Source: Bacilli bacterium
GTDB lineage: Bacteria > Bacillota_I > Bacilli_A > RF39 > UBA660
Reading direction: 5' to 3'
Assembly (NCBI GenBank): GCA_017511375.1
Contig: JAFWKJ010000008.1
Coordinates: 62,001-126,000 of the forward strand
Length of the DNA stretch: 64,000 nucleotides
The translations under genes were made by a program, and so were the position numbers. The notes beneath the pieces are model-generated. The model had not been told where the DNA came from, ran no database searches, and was given only the letters and a program-made list of their open reading frames with translations. Positions 1 through 8,882 of this stretch are shown here, in pieces. Each line of letters starts with the position of its first letter. Position 1 is the first letter of the stretch.

Positions 1-922
1 CTTTTTGGTTATGTCTTCACCATTATTATTTTATGTTCCCATCTTTTATACAGATACCATTTCCCTTCCTTTTATGATAGGGTCAATTTATTATCTTTAT
101 AGATATTTTTATGAAACGCAAAAAACAAAAGATGCAGTGTTTGCGGGTATCTTTATTGGAGTAGGGGCTTTAATTAAACCGACCGTTCTAATTATGGGAG
201 TTGCGGTGATAATATTCTTATTCTTGAAGAAGCAAAAGAAATACAATCGTCGCTTTCTAATGTGTTTTTTAATTCCAATTATACTATTCTTACTTGGTCA
301 AAAAGTATTTATTAATCATTTCTTTGATCAAGATTATCTAAAGCAAAGCGAACTTCCTACAGAGCATTATCTTTTAATTGGACTAGAGGGAACTGGTAGT
401 TTTAGTGAAGAAAGATATTTAGAAATGAGCCAATTAAACCATGAAGAAAAAGTTAGAGTTGCGAAGAAAAATATAAGAAAACGTATTAACAATATGTTTA
501 AAAACAAGGAAGTGTTATCCTTCTATAATCGAAAGATATCCTTTACTTGGACAGATGGAACATTCTTTTCCTTTGAAAAACTACATAGAGAGCCAATTCA
601 TAAGGATTTTACAAAATATATCTATTCAAATGACAATAATGATATTTTTTACTGGACATTTTCGAATACAGAGTGGATAATTATAATAGTGCTGATGATA
701 CTTGGAGTAGTGTTTAGAAAAACTCTACCAGAAAAAACACAAGAATTACAGACAATCGCAAACATAAGTATAGTAGGTATCATCTTATTTCTATTATTAT
801 GGGAAACAAGATCTAGATATTTAGTGAATTATGTGCCTATATTTATGTTAAATGCATATATAGGATTATATGCCCTAAGTAATTATATTAATCTGAAAAA
901 AGAGGGAAGGCAAAAGAAGTGA
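1..922 (+). CDS. polytopic membrane glycosyltransferase, GT39/PMT-like (5' partial)
   Basis: The reading frame is open to the left edge, so the N-terminus, where GT-C enzymes carry their catalytic Asp, is missing; about 305 residues are visible. They contain several hydrophobic helices, a PMT/ArnT-like stretch (FIGVGALIKPTVLI) and, near the end, the RSRYLVNYVPIF segment that resembles the last helices of GT39 proteins. Such enzymes move sugars from polyprenyl-phosphate carriers at the outer membrane face. The stop overlaps the next gene by 4 bp (GTGA), so it heads or joins the surface-glycan operon. The family is inferred from pattern; the substrate is unknown. Confidence 0.7.
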   Translation, partial: FLVMSSPLLFYVPIFYTDTISLPFMIGSIYYLYRYFYETQKTKDAVFAGIFIGVGALIKPTVLIMGVAVIIFLFLKKQKKYNRRFLMCFLIPIILFLLGQKVFINHFFDQDYLKQSELPTEHYLLIGLEGTGSFSEERYLEMSQLNHEEKVRVAKKNIRKRINNMFKNKEVLSFYNRKISFTWTDGTFFSFEKLHREPIHKDFTKYIYSNDNNDIFYWTFSNTEWIIIIVLMILGVVFRKTLPEKTQELQTIANISIVGIILFLLLWETRSRYLVNYVPIFMLNAYIGLYALSNYINLKKEGRQKK

Positions 923-1584
923 AAAAAATTACATTCGTATTTGTTATGATGATTATGGCTTTCGTATTGATATATATAGGTAATACAAAAGCATTAAGCG
1001 TAGGAAAAGTTCAAGATAAGACAGATTCTATTGTTAAAAATGAGAATATTGTATTTGTGGGAGATTCAATCTTTGATTGGTTTCCAACAGAAAAAATCTT
1101 TAGTGATTTTCCTATTGTAAATAGTGGGATTGGTGGAAATAGAACCACAGATATTTTAGAGAACATGGAAGAAAGAATATATAAGTATAATCCTACGAAA
1201 GTTTTTATTCAAATAGGTACCAATGATATTGAATGGGAAGATAGTGATGAATTAAACGAAGAAGTATATCAAAACATTGTGAAAATAGCTGAAGGTGTTA
1301 AAGCAAACCGAAGTCAAAGTGAAATATATATTATTTCTATTTATCCTGTTAATAACAATTTACCAGGTGCCCATGAAAGACATATTTCAGAGATAAAAAC
1401 GATCAATGCAAAATTAAAACAATACTGTGCCTCAACAGAAGGAGTTGACTACATTGATGCTTTCAGTCAATTAGTAGGAGATGACGGTATGTTGGATATA
1501 GACTATACGGATGATGGGTTGCATCCAAACGGACTTGGATATGCAAAGCTTACAGAAATACTTATGAAATATATTTATGAATAA
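919..1584 (+). CDS. membrane-anchored SGNH/GDSL hydrolase
   Basis: 221 residues with an N-terminal signal/anchor helix (about residues 3-21) and the SGNH blocks in order: GDS near residue 48 (nucleophile Ser), GGN near 73, GTND near 100 and DGLHPN near 200 (Asp/His of the triad). SGNH enzymes of this size act on ester bonds, and in glycan clusters often remove O-acetyl groups from surface polysaccharide or peptidoglycan. It starts at GTG, overlapping the preceding stop, with AGGGAAGG upstream. The position between a glycosyltransferase and an export ABC system suggests an extracytoplasmic glycan-tailoring role; the substrate is not predictable. Confidence 0.85.
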   Translation: MKKITFVFVMMIMAFVLIYIGNTKALSVGKVQDKTDSIVKNENIVFVGDSIFDWFPTEKIFSDFPIVNSGIGGNRTTDILENMEERIYKYNPTKVFIQIGTNDIEWEDSDELNEEVYQNIVKIAEGVKANRSQSEIYIISIYPVNNNLPGAHERHISEIKTINAKLKQYCASTEGVDYIDAFSQLVGDDGMLDIDYTDDGLHPNGLGYAKLTEILMKYIYE

Positions 1585-1585
1585 T

Positions 1586-1610
1586 AGAAGCAAAAAGGCT
1601 TCTTTTATTT
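1586..1610 (+). terminator. intrinsic terminator after SGNH hydrolase gene
   Basis: AGAAGC (1586-1591) pairs with GCTTCT (1598-1603), followed by a T-rich tract. The stem is short. Confidence 0.6.
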
Positions 1611-1637
1611 TACAAGAAACTCAAAAAATGCTATAAT
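1609..1637 (+). promoter_or_regulatory. sigma-A-type promoter of the glycan exporter genes
   Basis: TTTACA (1609-1614), 17-bp spacer, perfect TATAAT (1632-1637). The implied start near 1644 leaves too little leader for a TTG at 1653, which supports the GTG at 1680 as the start of the next gene. Confidence 0.75.
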
Positions 1638-1679
1638 ACGAATGTACATTTATTGAAAAAAGCGAAAAGAGGTATTAGT

Positions 1680-2423
1680 GTGGAAAAAGATATCGCCATA
1701 AAAGTTACACATGTATCAAAAGATTTCAAACTATACTATGATAAAGCACATACATTGAAAGAAAAAATCTTGTTTTTCTCAAAGAAAAATAAAGATAAAA
1801 ATGATATATTACATGTGTTGAAAGATATAAATCTTGAAATACAAAAAGGAGAAAGCGTTGCTTTAATAGGAACAAATGGTAGTGGTAAATCAACCTTACT
1901 AAAACTAATGACAAAGATTATCTATCCTAATAAAGGAAAGATTACTACGAATGGAAAACTAACATCTCTATTAGAGTTAGGAGCAGGTTTCCATGACGAT
2001 TTTACGGGAAGAGAAAACATTTATTTTAACGCATCTATTTTTGGATTAACAAGAAAAGAAATTGATGAGAAGATTGATGAAATCATTGAGTTTTCAGAAC
2101 TAGGGGAATTTATTGATAATCCTGTAAGAACTTATTCATCTGGAATGTATATGAGACTTGCTTTTTCAGTAGCAATCAATGTACAAGCTGAAATATTATT
2201 AATTGATGAAATCCTTGCAGTAGGGGATCAACATTTCCAAGATAAATGTTTTAAAAAACTGATGGATTTAAAGGAATCAGGGAAAACGATAGTAATAGTT
2301 ACTCATAATATGCAACAAGTGAGACATTTCTGTAATAGGGCTGTATGGTTATACAAAGGTGAGATTAGAATGGATGGCCCTGTAAAAGATGTTCTAGATG
2401 AGTACTTGAAGGTTTGTGGGTGA
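1680..2423 (+). CDS. ABC transporter ATP-binding protein, polysaccharide/teichoic acid export (Wzt/TagH type)
   Basis: About 247 residues. Walker A is GTNGSGKST, the signature is YSSGMYMRLAFS and Walker B is ILLIDE; LLELGAGFHDDFTGRENI is diagnostic of the Wzt/TagH/RfbB branch. It energises flipping of lipid-linked glycan or teichoic polymers across the membrane with the permease encoded next. It lacks the C-terminal carbohydrate-binding extension of long Wzt proteins. I chose GTG at 1680 because AAGAGGT lies 7 nt upstream; an in-frame TTG at 1653 sits almost on the transcription start and has no ribosome site. It nearly abuts the permease gene. Confidence 0.92.
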   Translation: MEKDIAIKVTHVSKDFKLYYDKAHTLKEKILFFSKKNKDKNDILHVLKDINLEIQKGESVALIGTNGSGKSTLLKLMTKIIYPNKGKITTNGKLTSLLELGAGFHDDFTGRENIYFNASIFGLTRKEIDEKIDEIIEFSELGEFIDNPVRTYSSGMYMRLAFSVAINVQAEILLIDEILAVGDQHFQDKCFKKLMDLKESGKTIVIVTHNMQQVRHFCNRAVWLYKGEIRMDGPVKDVLDEYLKVCG

Positions 2424-2428
2424 TTAAA

Positions 2429-3202
2429 ATGAATGTATTTAAAGAATTATATAATTATAGAGAACTATTAAAAACCAACATCAAAAAAGAAATAAGAGGA
2501 AAATACAAGGGATCATGGCTTGGTGTTTTGTGGACATTTTTAAATCCACTATTAATGCTAGCGGTTTATGCATTCGTATTTCCATATATCTTAAGAGTCA
2601 ATGTAGAAAACTATACAATCTTTATGATTGTTGCGTTAATTCCATGGAACTTCTTCACAACAGCTGTTCAAACAGGAACAAGTTCTGTTACCATTAATGG
2701 AAATATTTTAAAGAAGGTATATTTTCCTAGAGAAATTATCCCACTTTCTGTAACAACATCTCAACTCATAAACTTCTTAATTACTTGTTTAATTATGTTT
2801 TGTTTTATTTTCTTTAGTGGAGTGGGTTTTTCAATTCATATTTTATTGTTACCATTTCTAATATTGGTTCAATATCTATTAACATTAGGAATTGTTTTAA
2901 TTCTTTCTGCTATTACAGTATTTGTAAATGATGTGGCACACTTTGTTCAGGTGGCAATGACGTTAGGTTTTTACGCAACTCCCGTTGTTTATTTATCATC
3001 TATGTTACCTGAGAAATTTCAATGGGCTATGCATGTGAATCCTATGGCAGTATTAGTAGAAGCATATCGATCAATTCTTTACTATCATACAATGCCAGAT
3101 ATGAAGTGGTTAACAATTTGGTCTATCATTAGTGTTTTAATGATTATAGTAGGATATATAATATTTAAAAGACTAGAAAAAACCTTTGTAGAAGAATTAT
3201 AA
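2429..3202 (+). CDS. ABC-2 type polysaccharide/teichoic acid export permease (Wzm/TagG type)
   Basis: About 257 residues with six predicted membrane helices and the ABC-2 export signature near the N-terminus (KGSWLGVLWTFLNPLLM), followed by NILKKVYFPREIIPLS, the coupling-helix region typical of TagG/RfbA. It forms the channel for the ATPase encoded 5 bp upstream. ATG 2429 is preferred over an in-frame TTG at 2414 inside the upstream gene because GGGTG lies just ahead of it. The hairpin directly after the stop closes this transcript. Confidence 0.92.
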   Translation: MNVFKELYNYRELLKTNIKKEIRGKYKGSWLGVLWTFLNPLLMLAVYAFVFPYILRVNVENYTIFMIVALIPWNFFTTAVQTGTSSVTINGNILKKVYFPREIIPLSVTTSQLINFLITCLIMFCFIFFSGVGFSIHILLLPFLILVQYLLTLGIVLILSAITVFVNDVAHFVQVAMTLGFYATPVVYLSSMLPEKFQWAMHVNPMAVLVEAYRSILYYHTMPDMKWLTIWSIISVLMIIVGYIIFKRLEKTFVEEL

Positions 3203-3230
3203 GATGCACTTGCATCTTATTTTTATTTTT
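3201..3230 (+). terminator. intrinsic terminator after exporter permease
   Basis: AAGATGC (3201-3207), 4-nt loop, GCATCTT (3212-3218), then a T-rich run. It overlaps the permease stop codon. Confidence 0.8.
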
Positions 3231-3266
3231 GAAAAAATAGTGTATAATAAAAAAAGTGGTGGTAGT

Positions 3267-3965
3267 ATGAAAACATTGGTAATTGTTCCTTGCTTTAATG
3301 AGCAAGATAGCATAGTAGAAGTTGTGAATAGCATCAAGAAAGAAAAGTTAGATTATATTGTAATAAATGATGGTTCAACAGATCAAACATTACAAGTATT
3401 AAAGAAAAATAATATTAATTATATTAATTTGGATAACAACCTTGGAATTGGTGGGGTTATGCAAACAGGATATAAATACGCGTTTAGAAATAATTATGAC
3501 ATTGCCATTCAATTTGATGGGGATGGACAACATGACTCATCTTATTTAAAAGAACTTATTAAACCGATTGCATCCAAGGAAGCAAATCTTGTTATTGGTT
3601 CGCGATTTGTAGGAGATAAAAGTGAGTTTAAATCAACGTTTCTTAGAAGAATTGGAATTAATGTTTTGTCAAATTTATATAAGGTTATAACCCATAAAGA
3701 AATCAAAGATATGACATCTGGTTTTAGAGCGGCAGATAGAGAGGTAATGGAAATATTCACAAAGAATTATCCTTATGAATATCCAGAACCTGTTACAAAT
3801 TTATTAATCTGTAACAAGAAAATAAAAGAAATACCGGTAAAGATGAAAAAAAGAGAACATGGAAAATCATCCATTACACCATTAAAATCCATGTACTATA
3901 TGATAAACGTAATCTTATACTTTATCATCATTATACTAAGTAGAGGAGATGATTATCATGCCTAA
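3267..3965 (+). CDS. glycosyltransferase family 2, DPM1/GtrB-like
   Basis: About 232 residues. It has the GT-A blocks VIVPCFNEQDSIVEVV, VINDGSTDQT and the metal-binding FDGDGQHD; MTSGFRAADREVME resembles dolichol/undecaprenyl-phosphate sugar transferases. It would charge undecaprenyl phosphate with a hexose on the cytoplasmic face. ATG 3267 follows GTGGTGGTAG; the open frame extends upstream through the terminator and promoter (TATAAT 3243-3248), so the longer start is unlikely. It overlaps the DUF2304 gene, and a GtrA flippase follows, a common lipid-linked sugar module. Confidence 0.9.
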   Translation: MKTLVIVPCFNEQDSIVEVVNSIKKEKLDYIVINDGSTDQTLQVLKKNNINYINLDNNLGIGGVMQTGYKYAFRNNYDIAIQFDGDGQHDSSYLKELIKPIASKEANLVIGSRFVGDKSEFKSTFLRRIGINVLSNLYKVITHKEIKDMTSGFRAADREVMEIFTKNYPYEYPEPVTNLLICNKKIKEIPVKMKKREHGKSSITPLKSMYYMINVILYFIIIILSRGDDYHA

Positions 3966-4305
3966 TTCATTAAAAATATTTTTGACGCTTTCGATGCTTA
4001 TTTTCTTAATTCATGTTCTAAACAATGTAAGAAAAAACAAACTGAGTGTTAGGAATTCAATTATTTGGATTATCATGGGAATTACCATTATCATATGTGT
4101 ATTCCAAGTTGAAAACTTAGAGGTTCTTGCAAAACTTGTTGGGATTAAAACAGTATCCAATTTATTATTCTTTTTGGGTTTTATATTCTTAATTTATGTT
4201 ACATTTGATATAACTAGAATTATTTCAATTCAAAATAAGAAGATTATATCTTTAACACAAGAACTTGCTCTACTTAGAAAAGGAATCGAAGATGAAAATA
4301 AATAA
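3958..4305 (+). CDS. DUF2304-family small membrane protein
   Basis: About 115 residues, three hydrophobic helices and a charged C-terminal tail (QNKKIISLTQELALLRKG) that may form a coiled coil. Size, topology and position directly after a GT2 gene match DUF2304 proteins, which co-occur with undecaprenyl-phosphate glycosyltransferases; their role is unproven. ATG 3958 is chosen because the GAGGAG ribosome site lies about 9 nt ahead, whereas an in-frame ATG at 3949 abuts it. It overlaps genes on both sides, so translation is probably coupled. Confidence 0.8.
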   Translation: MPNSLKIFLTLSMLIFLIHVLNNVRKNKLSVRNSIIWIIMGITIIICVFQVENLEVLAKLVGIKTVSNLLFFLGFIFLIYVTFDITRIISIQNKKIISLTQELALLRKGIEDENK

Positions 4306-4681
4306 ACAAGAAATCATTCGCATTGCAAAATATGTGTTTTCAGCTGGTTCAAGTTTTCTGTTAGATTTAGGATGCTTTACGATATTGAGTCTAATACTAG
4401 GCTCATCAACTAAGATGATATTTATATCAACAATCATTGCTAGAATTATATCATCTATTTATAATTATCTAATTAACTCAAGAATTGTTTTTAAGAATAA
4501 GAGCAAAAAAGGAGTAATAGGATATTTCCTATTAGTCATAATTCAAATGATTATGTCTGCAACGATTGTTTCACTGATAAAACGCTATTTAAATATCTTT
4601 ACTACAATCATTAAATTTATAGTGGATATCATTATTTTTATAGTTAATTATATTGTACAAAAGGAGATTGTTTTTAAATGA
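4292..4681 (+). CDS. GtrA-family flippase
   Basis: About 129 residues with four predicted membrane helices and the GtrA opening IAKYVFSAGSSFLLDLG followed by SSIYNYLINSRIVFKNK. GtrA proteins are thought to flip undecaprenyl-phosphate-linked sugars to the outside, supplying GT-C enzymes. ATG 4292 has AAAGGA 7 nt upstream and overlaps the DUF2304 stop; its own stop overlaps the next start (ATGA). The three small genes plus the large membrane protein downstream look like one sugar-transfer module: charge, flip, transfer. Confidence 0.88.
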   Translation: MKINKQEIIRIAKYVFSAGSSFLLDLGCFTILSLILGSSTKMIFISTIIARIISSIYNYLINSRIVFKNKSKKGVIGYFLLVIIQMIMSATIVSLIKRYLNIFTTIIKFIVDIIIFIVNYIVQKEIVFK

Positions 4682-6417
4682 GAATAATAATAGGTTTAAT
4701 ATTGTTTTGGATAACAGTTTTTGGGATCAAGATTTTTATAGAAAATAAGTGTATGATTGATAGCAAGTTCTCTTTTGCATTAGGCATTACCATAATAGGA
4801 ATAATAGAATTTATTTTTGGAATATTAAATGTCATGAAGATAGGTTCCGTATTATTAGTTCTAGCATCCATCACTTATTTAGGACTATTAATAGGAAAAG
4901 GAAAATACAATAAAAAGAAAATATTGGAATACGTAAAGGACCCCATTCACATTGTTTGTTTTCTAGTATTTATATACATAACAATAATTGGTTTAAAAAT
5001 GCATATTACTCATTATGATAATTTTTCTCATTGGGCACTAATTATAAAAACGATGTTTCAATTTGATAGACTTCCAAACTTTGAAAATAATTATTTATTA
5101 TTTAAGGGTTATCAGCCAGGAAGCGCTTGCTTTATATATCTAGTAGGTCTTCTTTGTGGAAAAAAAGAAGAACTTATGATTGTGGCCCATAATTATTTAA
5201 TTTTTTCCTATCTAACAGTTTTGTTGAATTATGTAGGAAAAGATAAAAAAATATGGAAGATAGCTTTGATTATATGTTTTTATATCTTTATTATGACTAC
5301 AGCTAAAATAAGATTTAATAATTTGTTAGTAGACAGTTTACTAGCAGTTCAATTAATCTTTGGGCTTTCTCTTGTTTATTTTTACAAGGATAATATAAAA
5401 AAAGCGGCCTTATATTCGTTGCCAATTTCTATTTATTTATTATTGGTAAAAAATACAGGATTGATTTTTGCGGGAATCATATGTTTATATATCTTATTTC
5501 TAGCCTGGAAGCAAAAACAATTAAAGATAGGAATTAAATATACTGTTGTCACAGGAATTGTTTTGATGGCTACATTATTAATTTGGCAAAAACATGTATC
5601 TCTAGTATATGGGTACTGGGCATTAGAATCAAAACATTCACTTAGTACTCAAAATATAATGGCATCCTTAAAAGCACTTGGAAAGGATAATATCATTTTA
5701 TTTACAAAAATGTATATAAAGCATTTATTCTCCTTAAAAAATAATATAACGAACATTTATTTATTAGTTTTTAATGCAGTTGTAGCATTATCTGCATTTT
5801 TATTCAAAAACAAAAAAGATGTATTTAAGTTTTTACTTGTACTAGATGGATTGTATTTAGCTTATTATTTTATACTAGGTCTAATGTATATATTTTCAAT
5901 GCCATGGGAAGAAGCAAAAGTATTTGCATCCTATGAAAGATATATGATGACAATTATTGTGACAATGATTGGATTATTCGTTTTCTATGTTTTCAATAAT
6001 TATAAGATAATAAATAAACCAATAATAGTGTATTGTATGATGAGTTTAATATTACTAGTTCCGATTTACTATCGAAACGAAACCTTTTTAGGGCTATTAG
6101 GAAAAGATGATTATAAGGGATCGCCAGTAGAAAAATTTGATAAAATTGAATCTATTATTCCATTAGATAAAGATAGTTATTATATTTATGCACCTAGTTC
6201 AAAAGGAGATGCAGGACTACTATACTTTATTTCCATTTATAAATTGCAGAAAGAAGATGTGGTTATTATTCAGGATGAGGAAAAGATGGAAACAATTCCT
6301 CAAGATACATATCTTGTACTTTATGATGAAGTAAAGGGAGACAAAGTTTCTTTAGATGAGCAATTCACCAAAGTGAATGAAAAAGTGTTTACTAGGAAAG
6401 AAGGAGACACATTTTAA
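4678..6417 (+). CDS. large polytopic membrane protein, probable GT-C-type glycosyltransferase
   Basis: 579 residues with roughly twelve hydrophobic helices and a soluble C-terminal part of about 90 residues. After the third helix lies an extracytoplasmic loop HITHYDNFSHWALIIKTM; an acidic residue in the first outer loop is the usual catalytic site of GT-C enzymes, so Asp in HYDNFSHW is the candidate. I cannot place it in a numbered family. The 4-bp overlap with the GtrA gene argues that it uses the flipped lipid-linked sugar. No known motif was seen in the C-terminal domain. Confidence 0.65.
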   Translation: MRIIIGLILFWITVFGIKIFIENKCMIDSKFSFALGITIIGIIEFIFGILNVMKIGSVLLVLASITYLGLLIGKGKYNKKKILEYVKDPIHIVCFLVFIYITIIGLKMHITHYDNFSHWALIIKTMFQFDRLPNFENNYLLFKGYQPGSACFIYLVGLLCGKKEELMIVAHNYLIFSYLTVLLNYVGKDKKIWKIALIICFYIFIMTTAKIRFNNLLVDSLLAVQLIFGLSLVYFYKDNIKKAALYSLPISIYLLLVKNTGLIFAGIICLYILFLAWKQKQLKIGIKYTVVTGIVLMATLLIWQKHVSLVYGYWALESKHSLSTQNIMASLKALGKDNIILFTKMYIKHLFSLKNNITNIYLLVFNAVVALSAFLFKNKKDVFKFLLVLDGLYLAYYFILGLMYIFSMPWEEAKVFASYERYMMTIIVTMIGLFVFYVFNNYKIINKPIIVYCMMSLILLVPIYYRNETFLGLLGKDDYKGSPVEKFDKIESIIPLDKDSYYIYAPSSKGDAGLLYFISIYKLQKEDVVIIQDEEKMETIPQDTYLVLYDEVKGDKVSLDEQFTKVNEKVFTRKEGDTF

Positions 6418-6469
6418 TATATTATCATATTATGATATAATGAAAGTAACATGAAAGTGAGGCTAAATA

Positions 6470-8773
6470 ATGGATTATACAAGACTACCAGGAAAGACTA
6501 TAAAAAAATTTGGGAAAGTGTTAAATAAGGAAAAACCTGTAATAAGCATCATCACACCATTCTATAATGGTGGAAAAACACTTATGGAAACAGCAAATTG
6601 TGTTTTTAGTCAAACATATCCTTTTTTTGAATGGATAATTGTTGATGATGGTTCAAAAGATCAAGATTCATTGAAAGAATTGGCAAAATTAGAAAAGATG
6701 GATTCCAGAATAAGAGTATTTCATAAAGAAAATGGAGGCCCATCTATGGCCAGAGACTTTGGAATTGCCAAGGCAAATAAAGATACAAAATATGTATATT
6801 TCTTAGATTGTGATGACCAAATAGATTCAACGATGTTAGAATGTCTATATTGGACCTTAGAAACACATGAAGATGCATCTTTTGCTTATACAACCATGGT
6901 AAATTTTGGAGCATCAGAATTTATTTGGGAAAAATATTTAACAATCGAACAGCAGAAGGAAGAAAATCTTATTTGTATTTCTTCTATGGTTAGAAAAGAA
7001 GATTTACTAGAAGTTGGTTGTTTTGGTATAAAAGAAAAAGCCATGTATGAAGATTGGAACTTGTGGCTAAAGCTTATTCGCGCAGGAAAGAAACCTCTAA
7101 GAGTAAGCGCTCCATTATTTTGGTATAGAACAAGTGATTCGGGAGAATTATCTCGAGCAAAGAAAAATAATGAAAATGCAATGAGATATGTACGAGAAAC
7201 GGCAAAAGATATTTCTGATAATCAAGTAGAAGTCATTCAGTTTCCTAGATATGGTGATGATTACGCCATTACAAAGAAACTAAATATGGTGTTACCAGAT
7301 TATGAGAAAGATCATAGAAAAACCATCTTATATTTATTTCCATGGATGGTTGTAGGAGGAGCAGATTTCTTCAATTTAGAATTAATAAAGAGATTGCCAA
7401 AGGATCAATATAGATCCATTATATTAACCACAACTCCAAGTAATAATCCTATCCGACAAGATTTTGAAGAGTATGCGGAAGTATATGATATGTCTTCTTT
7501 CTTAGATAGAATTGATTATCAAGCATTTGCTGACTATATGATAGGATCAAGAAAAGTTGACCTTGTGTTTATTTCTAATACAGAATATGGATATTATATG
7601 ACTCCATATCTAAAAGGAAAGTATCCTAACATTCCATTTATGGATTATATTCATTCTGTAGACTTAAGAGATCCAAGAGGTCATTTCGGAAGAGGTTCAA
7701 GGGACGTAAACGATTATTTGTATGGCACATACGTTTGTAATGGATTTACAAAAAAACAATTAAAAGATATGTTTCAAAAAGAATCAAATGTTGTATACAT
7801 CGGAACGTCTGATAAAAAGTTTGATCCTAAAGAATACAATAAAGAAGAATTGTTGAAAAAATATGAATTACCAGAAGATAAAATGATTATTTCTTTTATC
7901 GCAAGGTTAGCGACGGAAAAAAGACCAGAGATGTTTATAGAAATTGCCAAACGTATTAATGAGAAAAATCCAAATACTTTCTTTGTAATTGCGGGAGATG
8001 GACCGCTTATGAAAGAGGTAAAGTCTAAAGCAAATCGTAATTTCAAATTATTGGGAATGATATCTAACACTGAAGAAATATATGCAGTGAGTGATTTAAC
8101 GATTAATTGTTCAATGTTAGAAGGATTAGCGCTAACTTCCTATGAATCTTTAGCTATGGAAGTTCCTGTCATTTCTACAGATGTAGGGGGACAACCTGAG
8201 TTGATAGATGATTCAGTGGGAGGGATAGTTCACTATCATAGTAATCCAACTCCTGAAGTGTTTGATAAAGAAATAAATGAATATGTAGAAAAAGCGATAA
8301 AAACACTTGATAATCTTGATAAGGTTAAGAAGAATTGTAGAAAAAGGATTTTAGAGGGATTCACGCTAGATATTATGGCAAAGAAAATGCAAAAAATATT
8401 TATAGAAGCAATGGAATCATCAAAAAATGATCAAGTGCCTGCACCAAATGAAAATATTTATGAATTAGCTTGCGAGGTATATACGGAGTATTACTTCAAA
8501 TGTACGAATGCTTATTATGAAAATAATTTAGGTGTATGGCTAACAGCTAAAAAAGTGAGATTTCCTCGATTATACAGACATTTAGGCAATCGATTAAAAG
8601 TATATGGGGCCTATACAGAAGGTAAAAATATTATAGAATGGTTAAGACGATTTAAAAAAGTATTAAAACATTTTATAATTTCTTTAAAATTATTCATCAT
8701 TGCGGTTCCATCTGCCTTACTCTTATTTATAAAAGTAGTTTTCTACTACATAAAAAAACCATTTAAAAGATAA
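6470..8773 (+). CDS. bifunctional GT2-GT4 glycosyltransferase
   Basis: 767 residues. Residues about 20-250 form a GT-A/GT2 domain (ISIITPFYNGGKTLMETA, VDDGSKDQDS, FLDCDDQID). Residues about 285-640 form a GT-B/GT4 domain (FPWMVVGGADFFNLEL, FIARLATEKRPEMF, the donor-site SMLEGLALTSYESLAMEVPV and STDVGGQPELID). The last 120 residues are basic and end in a hydrophobic stretch that probably binds the membrane. The enzyme would add two different sugars in succession to a cytoplasmic lipid-linked glycan. It has its own TATAAT (6436-6441) and GTGAGG ribosome site. Confidence 0.9.
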   Translation: MDYTRLPGKTIKKFGKVLNKEKPVISIITPFYNGGKTLMETANCVFSQTYPFFEWIIVDDGSKDQDSLKELAKLEKMDSRIRVFHKENGGPSMARDFGIAKANKDTKYVYFLDCDDQIDSTMLECLYWTLETHEDASFAYTTMVNFGASEFIWEKYLTIEQQKEENLICISSMVRKEDLLEVGCFGIKEKAMYEDWNLWLKLIRAGKKPLRVSAPLFWYRTSDSGELSRAKKNNENAMRYVRETAKDISDNQVEVIQFPRYGDDYAITKKLNMVLPDYEKDHRKTILYLFPWMVVGGADFFNLELIKRLPKDQYRSIILTTTPSNNPIRQDFEEYAEVYDMSSFLDRIDYQAFADYMIGSRKVDLVFISNTEYGYYMTPYLKGKYPNIPFMDYIHSVDLRDPRGHFGRGSRDVNDYLYGTYVCNGFTKKQLKDMFQKESNVVYIGTSDKKFDPKEYNKEELLKKYELPEDKMIISFIARLATEKRPEMFIEIAKRINEKNPNTFFVIAGDGPLMKEVKSKANRNFKLLGMISNTEEIYAVSDLTINCSMLEGLALTSYESLAMEVPVISTDVGGQPELIDDSVGGIVHYHSNPTPEVFDKEINEYVEKAIKTLDNLDKVKKNCRKRILEGFTLDIMAKKMQKIFIEAMESSKNDQVPAPNENIYELACEVYTEYYFKCTNAYYENNLGVWLTAKKVRFPRLYRHLGNRLKVYGAYTEGKNIIEWLRRFKKVLKHFIISLKLFIIAVPSALLLFIKVVFYYIKKPFKR

Positions 8774-8796
8774 GATATTAGTGTAATAGAAAAGAT

Positions 8797-8825
8797 AAGA
8801 TACTAAATAGTATCTTTTTCTTTTA
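8797..8825 (+). terminator. intrinsic terminator after GT2-GT4 gene
   Basis: AAGATACT (8797-8804), AAAT loop, AGTATCTT (8809-8816), then a T/C-rich tract. Confidence 0.8.
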
Positions 8826-8882
8826 TCTTTTTCTTTTATTTGCTATAATGAACTTAGATGATATTCAAGGGTGGTAAGGTAT

